Below are positions 8,237 through 17,861 of a stretch of 64,000 bases of DNA, piece after piece (within the stretch, counting starts at the first letter, position 1; the number at the start of each line of letters is the position of its first letter). Source of the stretch: Hylemonella sp. (GTDB lineage Bacteria > Pseudomonadota > Gammaproteobacteria > Burkholderiales > Burkholderiaceae_C); NCBI GenBank assembly GCA_030695415.1, contig JAUYQZ010000049.1, positions 248,001 through 312,000 of the forward strand, read 5' to 3'. Made by a program: the position numbers and the translations under genes. The notes below the pieces were generated by a model. It saw only the letters and a list, made by a program, of their open reading frames with translations, did not search any database and was not told the origin of the DNA.

Positions 8237-9799
8237 TCAGCCTGGCGCGCCAATGGCGTGGACCACCTTGGTGTAGGGGTGGGGCTCGCCTTCAGTCCAC
8301 CAGTTGGCCCAGTAGCGGTCTTCACCGCCGGGCGCGTCGGGCTGCAGGGTGAGGAAGTTGCGGCGGGCCATCACGCAGCGACCGGTGGTGGGGAAGTCCA
8401 GCATGCGGGAGGTGATACCCCGATCGACCTGTTCCTCGTGCCGGGCCACATGCTCCAGCACGAACACCTCCAGCGCCGAGGAGGTCGGGTGCACGATCGC
8501 GCTGCTGGTGAGCTGGTTGATGACGCGCGCGTTGCCGCCGCGGCCTTCGTCGCGCGTGGACTCGATGACGCCCAGCGCCGCCACATGGACGTCGCCCGAG
8601 AGGATGGTGACGCGCACGCCCCGTCCGGCGACTTGCAGCAGGCGGTGGATCAGGCGCAGGCGCTCGGGCTTGTGCGCCGGGCTGCTCCAGTGGTCACGCA
8701 GGTCGTCCTCCATGTCCTGCTGGCCCGGCAGCACCCCCAGCACTTTCTCGATCAGTTCGAGGCCCGGATGCACCACGGGCACGCTGCTCATGACAAACAG
8801 ATGCTTCAATCCGCCCGCTGCCTCCTGCGCGGCCAGCCACTGGTAAACGGCGGTCCAGCTCCTGGCGCTGAGCACCTGTTCGGCCTGCAGCACGTCGCCG
8901 TTCGCATCCGTCTGCAGTGAGCGCGGACGGCGTTCACTGCGCGTGTCCAGCACCAGCAGGCCCAGCGCGCCGACGCGACAGGCGCTGTTGTGGTGGTCCT
9001 GCCCCGGCAGCGTGGCGGGCGGCAAGGCGCCAAGGGCCTGCCGCTGGAACAGCGCGAAGGCCCGGCGCGCCACGTCGAAGATGCCCTGGTAGACGGGACA
9101 GGCGTGCTGCTCCTGCGGGTAGGAGCCCCAGCCGTCCATGATGTCGTGGTCGTCCCACATCATCACCGTGGGCAGGCGGGCCAGCATGGCCGCCACCTCG
9201 GGCTGGGACCAGCGCTCCAGGTAGAGGCTGCTGAAATAGGCCTCGACCTTGCGGCGCAGGGTGGCGGTGAAGGCCGCCTTCCAGCGCTTGTCACGTGGCA
9301 GCGCGCACCAGGCCTTGAGCTCGGGAATGACGGCCCACATGGCATCGCTGTAGACCTGGTCGCCACCGAGCAGCAGCAGGTGCAGGGGGCCGTAGCTCTG
9401 GCTGTCCACCCGGTCCTGGACTGCGTGCAACCGGCCCAGGCGCGCCCACAGCGCGTTGGGCTCCCTGACCTTCTTCATGAGGGTCGGATCGGAGAAGCCG
9501 TTGCACGAGGCGTAGGCCAGCGCCGGCAGGGCGTCGCGCGCGGGCACGCACAAGCCATGGCTCTCGCCGCCGATGCTGTAGGCCACGTCCTGCGCCACCG
9601 CCGTTTGCGCCACGGCGAACTCGAAACGCCAGGCTGTGCAGCGGCTGCCGGGCACCGGCGCCTGCATGGCCTGCACCGGCCGCCCGCCGGCGCTGAGCAC
9701 GGGCGCGGCGTCGGTGCCGTCCTGCACCCACAGGACGCTGACGCGCCACTGGCCCTGGTCGCAGCCGAGAAATTGCAGGACGGGACCGAGTCGTTTCAT
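8237..9799 (-). CDS. PhoD-like metallophosphatase family protein
   Basis: This 520-residue protein has the metal-binding blocks of PhoD-type phosphodiesterases/alkaline phosphatases: GGDQVYSD near residue 143, VMMWDDHDIMDGWGSYP near 217, and ILSGDVHVAALG near 413. No signal peptide is visible, so unlike classical PhoD it is probably cytoplasmic. The first 85 residues form a separate beta-rich domain, as in the YfhO/PhoD-like cytoplasmic subgroup. A strong RBS (GGAGG) lies seven bases upstream of the ATG. It is convergent with the DUF1501 gene (21-bp gap) and followed by a small membrane protein gene. Substrate unknown. Confidence 0.9.
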   Translation of the reverse strand: MKRLGPVLQFLGCDQGQWRVSVLWVQDGTDAAPVLSAGGRPVQAMQAPVPGSRCTAWRFEFAVAQTAVAQDVAYSIGGESHGLCVPARDALPALAYASCNGFSDPTLMKKVREPNALWARLGRLHAVQDRVDSQSYGPLHLLLLGGDQVYSDAMWAVIPELKAWCALPRDKRWKAAFTATLRRKVEAYFSSLYLERWSQPEVAAMLARLPTVMMWDDHDIMDGWGSYPQEQHACPVYQGIFDVARRAFALFQRQALGALPPATLPGQDHHNSACRVGALGLLVLDTRSERRPRSLQTDANGDVLQAEQVLSARSWTAVYQWLAAQEAAGGLKHLFVMSSVPVVHPGLELIEKVLGVLPGQQDMEDDLRDHWSSPAHKPERLRLIHRLLQVAGRGVRVTILSGDVHVAALGVIESTRDEGRGGNARVINQLTSSAIVHPTSSALEVFVLEHVARHEEQVDRGITSRMLDFPTTGRCVMARRNFLTLQPDAPGGEDRYWANWWTEGEPHPYTKVVHAIGAPG

Positions 9800-9836
9800 G
9801 GAACCTCCGTGAGGTGTCGTGTGGGAGTCAGAGCGG

Positions 9837-10382
9837 TTACTGCCGGGCGTGCCACATCACCACGCTCCAGGACAGGGGATTCAGGTCGCTGATGCGATCC
9901 TGATTGAAGACGAGCAGGCCATGCGGCATGCGCCAGGCCAGCAGCGGAGTCTCACCGGGCTGCTGCTGCAACTGGGGTTCGCCATGCAGCGCCAGCAGGC
10001 GCTGCTTCTGACGCAGGTGGCGCCACCACGGCACCTGGACCACGCTCTGGTTGAGCCGCCCCTTCCTGAAGAACAAGGCCACACCGAGGGCCGGTACGCC
10101 ATCGGCCATGTCGACGGCCGCATAGCAGACACGATCCCCCATGCCGGTGTTCTCGGCCACACAGTTCAGCGCCATGCCCTCGAAATGCCGGCGCACGGCC
10201 GCTTCATCCATGCTGGGCGACAGCAGCTCGTAGCGCATGGCGACTTCGGGCGATGCCTGACCGAAATAGGTCTGGTACATGTGCAGACGCGAAAAATTGA
10301 GCGCGACCAGAATCGCGACCAGCACCACGAGAAAGCCCAGGATGTATTTGAGCCACCACTCGACTTCGCTTTCCCTGGCCAT
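9837..10382 (-). CDS. Single-span membrane protein, unknown function
   Basis: This 181-residue protein has one transmembrane helix at residues 12-31 (YILGFLVVLVAILVALNFS). The extracytoplasmic part holds two Cys residues (ALNCVAE and RVCYAAV, about 20 residues apart) that could form a disulfide. A longer frame upstream exists but runs into non-coding sequence. The ATG followed by ARESEVEWW is preferred, with GGGAGA upstream. The C-terminal half (FFRKGRLNQSVVQVPWW, LLAWRMPHGLLVFNQD) matches no family I recognise. It sits 37 bases upstream of the PhoD-like gene in transcription order, so the two may be co-transcribed. Confidence 0.7.
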   Translation of the reverse strand: MARESEVEWWLKYILGFLVVLVAILVALNFSRLHMYQTYFGQASPEVAMRYELLSPSMDEAAVRRHFEGMALNCVAENTGMGDRVCYAAVDMADGVPALGVALFFRKGRLNQSVVQVPWWRHLRQKQRLLALHGEPQLQQQPGETPLLAWRMPHGLLVFNQDRISDLNPLSWSVVMWHARQ

Positions 10383-10503
10383 GAATGCTTCTCCCTGTTG
10401 CGGTTCGGCCCATCCGACTGGCAGGCCGCTGGGTCTGATCGCTCGGGATTCTAGAGGGATATGAGTTAGAGAACCATCGTGACACGCCTGCGGGACGTGC
10501 CCC

Positions 10504-11022
10504 TCAGTGTCCGATCTGCAAGGCCACCAGCAAGCGCGACACCATGTTGTAGGCCGCGACCGTGGCCACCACGTCGATCTGACCTTGGGCGTCGAAGTGC
10601 TGCCGCAGCTCGGCATACAGCGCATCGGGCACCTCGATGTCGCGCGTCATCGCATCGGTCAGGCGCAGCGCCACGCTTTCGGCCGGCGACCAGATCACAT
10701 CGGCGGCCAGCGGCACGCTGCGCAGCGCATCGATCTGCCCCTGCGACACGCCGGCAGCCAGCGCATGCGGCACGTGGGCGTCGAACTCGTAGGGTGCACG
10801 GTTGAGCACAGCAACGCGCAGGATGACGAGTTCGCGCACAGCGGCGGACAGGCTGTTGCGATTGCGCACGGCCGAGAGCATCTGCTCCCAGCCCTGGGCG
10901 ATGGGCGGGCTGTTGAGCAGCACCTGGTACAGCGGCGAGATGCGGCCGCGCTCAGCCTGGATCTGCGCTTCCTGCGCCGCGAGTTCGGGCCGCGTGCCGG
11001 GGGTGATGGGTTGGATCCGCAT
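10504..11022 (-). CDS. Carboxymuconolactone decarboxylase family protein
   Basis: This 172-residue protein has the CMD/AhpD-like helical domain. Typical stretches are RELVILRVAVLNRAPYEFDAH (about residues 64-84) and HALAAGVSQGQIDAL. The CxxC pair used by AhpD peroxidases is absent, so peroxidase activity is unlikely. The EFDAH segment resembles the gamma-carboxymuconolactone decarboxylase subgroup. No other aromatic ring-cleavage gene is adjacent, so the substrate is open. It lies between the single-span membrane protein gene and the EAL gene on the same strand, with gaps over 100 bases on both sides. Confidence 0.88.
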   Translation of the reverse strand: MRIQPITPGTRPELAAQEAQIQAERGRISPLYQVLLNSPPIAQGWEQMLSAVRNRNSLSAAVRELVILRVAVLNRAPYEFDAHVPHALAAGVSQGQIDALRSVPLAADVIWSPAESVALRLTDAMTRDIEVPDALYAELRQHFDAQGQIDVVATVAAYNMVSRLLVALQIGH

Positions 11023-11127
11023 GGTTGTGTGAAATCTCTGTCGGGTTGGATGTTCTTGCCGGCTCGCCGGGGGCCATCGACTATGCCATTGACGACGGCC
11101 CGCCGGCCCGCAGAGCCCGAGCCGCGC

Positions 11128-13293
11128 TCAACCCTGTGCCTGCCCCTTCAGCCAGGTTTGCAGGGCTTCGCCATGCAGCGGTCGGCTGCCCAGATAGCCC
11201 TGCATGACATCGCAGCCCAGGGCAATGAGCGCCTGTCTCTCGGCCTCGGTCTCGACCCCCTCGGCCGTCACACTCAGCCCCATGCCGTGGCCCAGCTCCA
11301 CCATGGTGCGAACCAGCCGCTGATTGACCAGCTGGTGATCCAGCCCGCTGATGAAGCTTCGGTCGATCTTCAATTCGGACACGGGCAGTCGGCGCAGATA
11401 CGCCAGGGATGAATAGCCGGTACCGAAGTCGTCGACCGAGAGCTGCACGCCCAGGGACCGCAGGGCGTGCAGCATGGCGACGCTGTGCTCCGGGTCCTGC
11501 ATGAGACCGGTCTCCACGATTTCCATGCGCAGACGCTCGGGTACCACGGCATGCCGCTCGAGCAGGTGGCGTGCCTGCCTGACCAGGCTGTCGTCCTGCA
11601 GGTCATGGGTGCTGATGTTGATGGCGATGCCGAGTTGCGGATGCGGGCGCGCCCAGTCGGCGAGGGTGCGCACCGCCTGCTCCAGCATCCAGTGCGTGAT
11701 CTGCTTGATGGCACCGGTCTGCTCTGCAAAGGGGACGAACTCGCCAGGCTGGATGAAACCGCGCGCCGGGTGTTGCCAGCGCACCAGGGCCTCGACGCCC
11801 ACAGCACGGCCATCGCTCAGGGCCAGCTTGGGCTGCAACCACATCTGAAGGTGATGGCTGGCGGTGGCCGAGCGCAGCTCCGACAGCAGGCTCAGGTGCG
11901 ACAGGCGCGCCGCTTCCTGCACTTCGCTGTACCAGGCGAAGGTATGCGCTGTTCGCTTGGCGCTCTGCAATGCGATCTCGGCGTTTCGCAGCAGCGTCAG
12001 GGGCGCGCCCGCTGCCAAGGGCTCGGACACTTCGGACAAGCCGAAGACCAGGCTCAGGTCCACGCTCTGCCCACTGCAGTCGACCGGGGCTCGCATGGCT
12101 TCCTCCAGCTGGTGACATACGTCTTCGGCTGCGCTGCGGGACACGGGCGCCATGGCCAGCGCGAAGCGCCCCGCGGAGAGATGGGTCAGCACCGCCTTGG
12201 TCAGGCCGCCGGGCGTCTGCGGATACACCTGGTCGACGACAGACTTCGCACGTCGTGCCACCTCGCGGATGAGCATGTCCCCCGTCGCATAGCCCAGGGT
12301 TTCATTGATGGTCTTGAGTCGCGCCAGATCGAAAAGCACATGGCAATTGAGCGGCGCCAGGCGCGCGCTGGCGGGTGGCTGCAGCAGGTAGGTCCGGTTG
12401 GGCAGCCCGGTCAGCACGTCCAGGTAGGCCAGCCGTTCGATGTCGTGCTCGCGCGCGGCGATCGCCGCCGTCATGGTGTTGAGCGCCTGCTGAACACGCA
12501 CGACCTCTTCGCTGCCCAATGCCTCGGTCGTGCTGCTGTAGTCGCCCTGCGCAATACGCAACGCCGAAGCCTCCAGCGCAGTCAGCGGCGTCACCACACT
12601 GCGCGTGGTTCGCCACGCCAGCAATACGGCAAACAGCATGGCGATCACGCCCAGGCCGACCAGACCGAGGAAGATCCGGTTGGACTGCTCCCTGGCCTGC
12701 TCCAGCCGCGATTCGATACGTTCCCGTTCACGCCGCATGAGCGCATTGGAATGCGACAGCAGGTCCTGCAGCGCGGGACGGACCTGTTCGGCATAGACGC
12801 GGCGTGCGAGCCGCAGATCGTCGGCCTCGACTTCGTCGGCCATGGCGATGAAGGCGTCCGCGTAACGGGCCCGCGCCGCGACGAGGCGGCCGAGCGTCTC
12901 CTCCTGGGCAGGATCATCGAAGCGGGATCGCAAGGACTGCACCAATCCGTCAATCCGGCGGTTGCGCTCGTCCACCTCGGCATACTCGGCCACGCGCTGG
13001 TCACGCGGGGCGTTCATCAGGCGCAGCAGGGCATTGCCGGCCCCTTCGGTATAGACGGTCAGGGTCTGCACCTGCATGAGCCGCGGCAAGTCCTGGGTGC
13101 CAAAGCCCTGCGTCAGATCGCTCATGGCGCGGATCTGCGTCATGGCCAGTCCCAGCGAGACCAGCATGAGCAGCAGCAAGGCCCCGAAGCCCAGCGCCAG
13201 ACGCCAGCTGACACGGGTCAAACCGCGCAGCACGTGCTGGGACCGGGAGCGCGCCGGATCCGGCTGGGGCGCGTCTGCTGTGTCAGCTTGCAT
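11128..13293 (-). CDS. Membrane sensor with HAMP, degenerate GGDEF and intact EAL domain
   Basis: This 721-residue protein has a first transmembrane helix at about 33-53 and a four-helix periplasmic sensor (60-195). A second helix is at about 200-222, followed by HAMP. A GGDEF domain follows whose signature is lost: it opens with LTGLPNRTYLL but has LSAGRFALAMAP in place of the GGDEF loop. The C-terminal EAL domain keeps the catalytic landmarks VEALVRWQHP, EIVETGL, VDDFGTGYSSLAYL and KIDRSF. It should therefore act as a c-di-GMP phosphodiesterase controlled by a periplasmic signal. The start at MQADTADAP is preferred because upstream residues in frame look non-coding. It is divergent from the ferredoxin gene. 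Confidence 0.92.
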   Translation of the reverse strand: MQADTADAPQPDPARSRSQHVLRGLTRVSWRLALGFGALLLLMLVSLGLAMTQIRAMSDLTQGFGTQDLPRLMQVQTLTVYTEGAGNALLRLMNAPRDQRVAEYAEVDERNRRIDGLVQSLRSRFDDPAQEETLGRLVAARARYADAFIAMADEVEADDLRLARRVYAEQVRPALQDLLSHSNALMRRERERIESRLEQAREQSNRIFLGLVGLGVIAMLFAVLLAWRTTRSVVTPLTALEASALRIAQGDYSSTTEALGSEEVVRVQQALNTMTAAIAAREHDIERLAYLDVLTGLPNRTYLLQPPASARLAPLNCHVLFDLARLKTINETLGYATGDMLIREVARRAKSVVDQVYPQTPGGLTKAVLTHLSAGRFALAMAPVSRSAAEDVCHQLEEAMRAPVDCSGQSVDLSLVFGLSEVSEPLAAGAPLTLLRNAEIALQSAKRTAHTFAWYSEVQEAARLSHLSLLSELRSATASHHLQMWLQPKLALSDGRAVGVEALVRWQHPARGFIQPGEFVPFAEQTGAIKQITHWMLEQAVRTLADWARPHPQLGIAINISTHDLQDDSLVRQARHLLERHAVVPERLRMEIVETGLMQDPEHSVAMLHALRSLGVQLSVDDFGTGYSSLAYLRRLPVSELKIDRSFISGLDHQLVNQRLVRTMVELGHGMGLSVTAEGVETEAERQALIALGCDVMQGYLGSRPLHGEALQTWLKGQAQG

Positions 13294-13431
13294 TCGCCAA
13301 AGTGTGCCGCAGTCGGGACGATTCGACAAGCGACCGCCGGAAAGGCCCGGGCCGGAATGTCCATGGTGAGGACCCGGCATGCGCTGTGACGCAGCAGGCC
13401 AATCCGGCACTGCCTAGAATCAGGGGCACCT

Positions 13432-13725
13432 ATGAACGCCGACACCCCCCCGCTCTTCCATACCGGCCGCACCGAGGCCTTCGATCAGACCTTCGACGCC
13501 TGGACCGACCGGCCGCTGCTGCGTTCGATGGAAGAAGGTGGTGTGGACTGGCCCGGTTCCTGCCGCAACGGCAACTGCCGCACCTGCATCGGCCAGATCG
13601 TCAGTGGCACGGTACGCTACGAGATCGACTGGCCGGGCCTCTCGGCCGAGGAAAAGGAAGAGGGTTATGTGCTGCCCTGCGTGGCATACCCCTGCTCGGA
13701 CGTGGTGCTCAAGGAAGGTTACTGA
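13432..13725 (+). CDS. Small [2Fe-2S] plant-type ferredoxin
   Basis: This 97-residue protein has a CX4CX2C motif (SCRNGNCRTC, Cys44, Cys49, Cys52) and a fourth Cys at 83 (YVLPCVAYP), the pattern of plant-type [2Fe-2S] ferredoxins. It would serve as a soluble one-electron carrier. It is monocistronic: divergent from the EAL-domain gene and convergent with the chemoreceptor gene, so no partner reductase or oxygenase is indicated by context. Length fits a single-domain ferredoxin. Confidence 0.9.
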   Translation: MNADTPPLFHTGRTEAFDQTFDAWTDRPLLRSMEEGGVDWPGSCRNGNCRTCIGQIVSGTVRYEIDWPGLSAEEKEEGYVLPCVAYPCSDVVLKEGY

Positions 13726-13787
13726 GCCCCCCAACCCGTTTCAGGGTGCCCACTGCGTCCAAGACACCGTCACGCTAACTGCGGCGA

Positions 13788-15401
13788 TCACGCCACCTTG
13801 AAGCGCGCGATCTCCTGGATCAGCATTTCGGCCTGGCTGCGCATCGCTTCGGCCGCTGCGTTGGTTTGCTCCACCAGGGCCGAGTTCTGCTGGGTGTCCT
13901 GGTCCAGCGACTGTATCGCTCGTGCGACCTGCTCCACGCCCGCAGCCTGCTCGCGTGATGCCGTCGCAATCTCGGTCAGGTAGATGTTGATCTGTTTGGC
14001 ATTCGCCACGACCTCGCGCATGGTTGAGCCCGCCTTCGCAACGACCTCTGCGCCCGTGCCGACCTGCTCAACGCTGGTGGTGATCAGGGTCTTGATCTCA
14101 CGCGCCGCCTCTGCACTGCGCTGGGCGAGGTTGCGCACCTCACTGGCCACCACCGCAAACCCGCGGCCGGCCTCCCCGGCGCGTGCCGCTTCCACCGCGG
14201 CGTTCAGTGCCAGGATATTGGTCTGGAAGGCGATGCCGTCGATCACGCCAATGATGTCGCTGATCTTGGAGGAGGACTGGTGGATGTCGCGCATGGTGTG
14301 CACCACCTGGCCGATCACAGCGCCGCCCTGCTCGGCCACCTGCGCGTTCTTGGCGGAGAACTGCGAGGCCATCACCGAGCGCTCCGCCGTGGCCGTGACG
14401 GTGGAGCCGATTTCTTCCATCGATGCGGCCTGCTCTTCCAGGGAAGCGGCGGCGGCCTCGGTACGAGCGGAGAGGTCGGTGCTGGCCGAGGCGATCTCCT
14501 TGGCGGTGATGTTGAGCTCGCGCGCAGAATGGCGCACCCGGCGAATCAGCTCGTACATGGAGTCGTAGAGCTTGTGCAGGTCCAGAATCAGCATGGCGGG
14601 CTCGTCCCGGCCCCAGGGCTGGTTCGGCTTGTTGCGCAGGTCGCCTTCACTGAGTTCGTTCAGATGACGGCTGACCACCTCCAGCCCACCCTTGTTGACC
14701 TTATAAAAGGTGACGAAGACATAGGCCGCGACGAGCAGGCCCAGGGCCAGCACACCGAGCACCAGGTAACGGCGACGCAACTGGGCATCGCGCAGGTCGT
14801 CAATGTAGATGCCGGAGCCGACGACCCAGCCCCAGGGCTTGAAGCCCTTGACGTAGGACAGCTTGTCAACCGGCTGGTCCTTGCCCGGCTTGGGCCAGAG
14901 GTAGGGAACAAAGCCCTGCTCATCTTTCGCCACCTTGTCGACGAAAGCCTTGAACAGGAACAGCCCCTTGGGGTCTTTCAGATCACCCACGTTCTTGCCG
15001 TCCAGATCTGGCCGGATGGGATGCATCACGACGACGGGCTGCATATCGTTGATCCAGAAGTATTCGCTGCCGCTGTAACGCAGCTTGCTGATGGCCTGGG
15101 CCGCGAGTTTCTGCGCCTCGGCACGCGGCAGTTCCCCGGATGTCTCTTTCTCGTAGGCCCACACCAGGATACCGTGTGCAATCTCCACATGCTCGCGGGT
15201 CGAGTTCATGCGCTCCTGCAGCGCCTGCTCCGTCTGGCTGCCCAGCAGCCAGAACAGCAGGCCACACATGGGAAGCAGGAAGGCCAGGGAGATGACCAGG
15301 GCCTTGGTCTTGAAATTCACACTGCGCATCAGGACGATGCCGGGTGCCCAGATACCGTAGGCCTGGATGGGGCTGGAGTTCGTGCTTGCTGGAGAGTTCA
15401 T
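13788..15401 (-). CDS. Methyl-accepting chemotaxis protein with single Cache domain
   Basis: This 537-residue receptor has a transmembrane helix (about residues 33-53). A periplasmic sCache_2 domain follows (about 58-210, with [15 protein letters not shown] and [12 protein letters not shown]). A second helix is at about 217-238, then a short HAMP-like linker and the MCP signalling domain. The hairpin tip is intact ([38 protein letters not shown]). sCache_2 domains usually bind small carboxylates. No CheR-docking pentapeptide is seen at the C-terminus. No other che genes lie nearby, so it feeds a chemotaxis system encoded elsewhere. Start choice is uncertain: MRSVNFKTK, 24 residues in, is an alternative. 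Confidence 0.93.
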   Translation of the reverse strand: MNSPASTNSSPIQAYGIWAPGIVLMRSVNFKTKALVISLAFLLPMCGLLFWLLGSQTEQALQERMNSTREHVEIAHGILVWAYEKETSGELPRAEAQKLAAQAISKLRYSGSEYFWINDMQPVVVMHPIRPDLDGKNVGDLKDPKGLFLFKAFVDKVAKDEQGFVPYLWPKPGKDQPVDKLSYVKGFKPWGWVVGSGIYIDDLRDAQLRRRYLVLGVLALGLLVAAYVFVTFYKVNKGGLEVVSRHLNELSEGDLRNKPNQPWGRDEPAMLILDLHKLYDSMYELIRRVRHSARELNITAKEIASASTDLSARTEAAAASLEEQAASMEEIGSTVTATAERSVMASQFSAKNAQVAEQGGAVIGQVVHTMRDIHQSSSKISDIIGVIDGIAFQTNILALNAAVEAARAGEAGRGFAVVASEVRNLAQRSAEAAREIKTLITTSVEQVGTGAEVVAKAGSTMREVVANAKQINIYLTEIATASREQAAGVEQVARAIQSLDQDTQQNSALVEQTNAAAEAMRSQAEMLIQEIARFKVA

Positions 15402-15589
15402 GTCAGCGATCTGTCTGGCTTGTATGAACCATTCTCGGACAGATCAGCATGCTGAATGCACCAAAGTGCAGCGGCTTATACGTACGCTTTGACAGAATGG
15501 ACGATGAGACGCCACATATCGAGGATCTTCAGAGGGCTTGTGGAAAGCTCCGCCTGCGCACAGGCCACGCAGACGATGCGCGCTGCGCT

Positions 15590-15793
15590 TCAGACCAACA
15601 CGTTGAGCCGCGTGCCCAGGCTGCCCGAAGTGGCCAGGGGCTGCGGGCCCGTGGCGGGCTGCAGCAGGATCTGCAGGCTGCTCTGCTGCATGTCCATGGC
15701 CTGGCGCAAGACGTAGACCTGCACGTTCTGCGCCAGCCGCGCCGACTGCAGCTGGCCCGCGATGGCGATGATCTGGTTGCTGATGCCGTCCAT
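15590..15793 (-). CDS. YjfB-like putative motility protein
   Basis: This 67-residue protein starts MDGISNQIIAIAGQLQSARL. It then has NVQVYVLRQAMDMQQSSLQ, the pattern of the YjfB putative-motility family (MDI..., then VLKKAMDLQ). The internal ATG is chosen because the longer frame would need TTG. Its place beside a chemoreceptor gene fits a motility link, but no molecular function is known for the family. About 190 bases upstream of it toward the chemoreceptor hold no gene. Confidence 0.7.
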   Translation of the reverse strand: MDGISNQIIAIAGQLQSARLAQNVQVYVLRQAMDMQQSSLQILLQPATGPQPLATSGSLGTRLNVLV

Positions 15794-15873
15794 GTTCGAT
15801 ATCGGGTGATTCAACCCTTTATCGGCAAGGCAGCTGGCAACTTGAGCCCCGGACGTGAGCCCGGAACCGGCGA

Positions 15874-16785
15874 TCAGGCGTTGAGCGTGCCGCGCAGCAG
15901 CTCAGGCAGGCGCTCGGCCCCCATGCGGAAACCACAGGCCTGGGCATGGCCGCCGCCGCCCATGCTCTCGGCCAGGGGGATGCAGTCGAAGCTGCGCTGC
16001 GAGCGCAGGCCGGCCTTGATGACGCCACCCTTGCTGGCACTCCACAACAGGGCAAAGGTGCCGCTCTTCTGGCTCAGCATTTCGCCCACCAGACTGTGGA
16101 ACATGCCGGGCGCATTCACCATGAGGCCGGCCTGGCCGTTGAAGACAACGGGTTCGGCGCCCGCGGCGATGTCCTCGCAGAGCTTGCGGAACTTCTCGTC
16201 CATGGCCTGGCCGCGCAGCATGAAGTTGGCCAGCTCGTCTTCGTCATAGGACGCAATCTGCGCCCAGCGTTCGAAGTCCATGATCTCCATGTCGAGGGCG
16301 GCGAGGAAACCCGCGCTTTCGGGGTACTGCCAGGCCCAGATATCGCGGTCCTCGATGTAGCGCACCAGGGCCGGCAGTGCGCGGTCGGACTGGAAGAACT
16401 CCCAGGCCAGGCGTGCACCGGACTTGCTCATGTCGAAATGCACCACCCCGCAGCGGCAGGCAAAACCCGTGAGCTTCTCGGCCGCGCTCTTGTGGTGATC
16501 CAGCATCACGAGCTTGGCGGCGCGCTGCTCGATGGCCGACATGATCTCGGGCGCAAAGGAAAAATCAAGGATGTAGACCGCACGACCTTCGAGCGCGGGC
16601 AGGTCGCCCACGGTCTTCACGTCGCCGTGATCACAGGGACGGAACTCGGCACGGCCCTCGTAGAAGAGCCAGGCCGCCAGCGCGGCACCGAAGCCGTCGG
16701 CACAACGCGCGTGGTAGAGGATGAGCGGCGAGGGATCGTGGCGGTCGGGGTGGACCAGCAGTTGCTGGGGCAGCAGGGTTTTCAT
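15874..16785 (-). CDS. DHH-family phosphoesterase
   Basis: This 303-residue protein has an N-terminal HARCADGFGAALAAW block that provides Asp ligands. The diagnostic VMLDHHKSA (DHH motif) is near residue 95. A C-terminal DHHA1-type glycine block, SMGGGGHAQACGFRM, is near residue 280. This is the phosphodiesterase fold of RecJ/NrnA-like enzymes. It is short, so an oligonucleotide or cyclic-dinucleotide substrate is possible but not shown. Its ATG overlaps the TGA of the YlqF-type GTPase gene by four bases, so the pair is translationally coupled. MKTLLPQQLLVHPD is the start used. Confidence 0.92.
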   Translation of the reverse strand: MKTLLPQQLLVHPDRHDPSPLILYHARCADGFGAALAAWLFYEGRAEFRPCDHGDVKTVGDLPALEGRAVYILDFSFAPEIMSAIEQRAAKLVMLDHHKSAAEKLTGFACRCGVVHFDMSKSGARLAWEFFQSDRALPALVRYIEDRDIWAWQYPESAGFLAALDMEIMDFERWAQIASYDEDELANFMLRGQAMDEKFRKLCEDIAAGAEPVVFNGQAGLMVNAPGMFHSLVGEMLSQKSGTFALLWSASKGGVIKAGLRSQRSFDCIPLAESMGGGGHAQACGFRMGAERLPELLRGTLNA

Positions 16786-17771
16786 CGGGCGGGTTTCCTG
16801 GAAAGGGGGGCGGCCTTGGGGGGGACGGATTTTTTGGCAGCAGGCTTGGTGCGGATGTGGCCGGCGCTCTGAAGCGCCTCCTTGCGAAGCTGACGCTCGG
16901 CATCGAGCTGTTTGCCTTCTGCCAGCCAACGCGCGTATTGCTGCGGCGTCTCCAGCGAGATGCGGCCCAGCGCGCCGGAGCGGAAGTCGTGGATCAGCAG
17001 TTCGGCGCTCTTCTGCAGATTGATCTTGTTGCCAGCCATCAGCGCGCCGCGGCTGCGACCGATGGCTTCGAGCAGCTCCTCGCTCTGCATCGCCTCGATG
17101 TCCTTGAGCTGGTAACGCGCGGCCAGTTCCCCAGGGTAATGCGGCTTGAGGTAATCCAGCAGCTCCAGCGCCACTTCCTGATCGTCGAAGGCGTTGCGAC
17201 CCACGGCGCCGCTGGCCGCCAGGTTGTAGCCGCTTTGCGCCACGATGATGCGCGGCCACAGCATGCCGGGGGTGTCGAACAGGTAGAAGCCGTCTTCGAG
17301 CACGATGCGCTGCTCGTTGCGCGTGACGCCAGCCTCGTCGGCCGCCTTGGCCGCGCTCTTGCCCACCAGCCGGTTGATCAGCGTGGACTTGCCCACATTG
17401 GGGATGCCGCAGATCATGACGCGCAGCGGACGCGCCATGCTCTCGCCACGGGTGGGCGCCAGTTCGCGACAAGGCGCGATCAGGCGCCGGGCGGCGTTGC
17501 CATCGGTGGTGTCCAGGGCAATGGCACGCGTGCCCTCGCGCCCGTTGTAATGCGCCAGCCAGAGCGCGGTGCAGTTCGGGTCGGCCAGGTCCTGCTTGTT
17601 CAAGACCTTGAGGCTGGGGCGCCTGGCGGTCAGCGAGGCCAGCATGGGGTTGGCGCTGGAGCCCGGCAGGCGTGCGTCCACCAGTTCGATGACCACATCA
17701 ATGTGCTTGATGCGCTCCTCGATGGTCTTCTTGGTCAGGTGCATGTGCCCTGGGAACCACTGGACGGCCAT
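16782..17771 (-). CDS. ylqF: Ribosome biogenesis GTPase YlqF/RbgA
   Basis: This 329-residue circularly permuted GTPase opens with MAVQWFPGHMHLTKK, which is highly typical of YlqF/RbgA. Motif order is G4 (LNKQDLAD), then G1 (GIPNVGKSTLINRL), then G3 (DTPGMLWP). The family acts in late assembly of the large ribosomal subunit. A Lys/Pro-rich basic tail (residues 305-329) could contact rRNA. The stop overlaps the start of the DHH phosphoesterase gene. Upstream lies a long intergenic mosaic repeat. Confidence 0.96.
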   Translation of the reverse strand: MAVQWFPGHMHLTKKTIEERIKHIDVVIELVDARLPGSSANPMLASLTARRPSLKVLNKQDLADPNCTALWLAHYNGREGTRAIALDTTDGNAARRLIAPCRELAPTRGESMARPLRVMICGIPNVGKSTLINRLVGKSAAKAADEAGVTRNEQRIVLEDGFYLFDTPGMLWPRIIVAQSGYNLAASGAVGRNAFDDQEVALELLDYLKPHYPGELAARYQLKDIEAMQSEELLEAIGRSRGALMAGNKINLQKSAELLIHDFRSGALGRISLETPQQYARWLAEGKQLDAERQLRKEALQSAGHIRTKPAAKKSVPPKAAPLSRKPAR

Positions 17772-17861
17772 GGATTTCGAGCTCTGTGTTTGGGACAGGG
17801 GGGATTGTCGCCGAGACGGCCTGCAATCTTCTATTTGGATAGGGGACTGCTCTCGTGGCAG

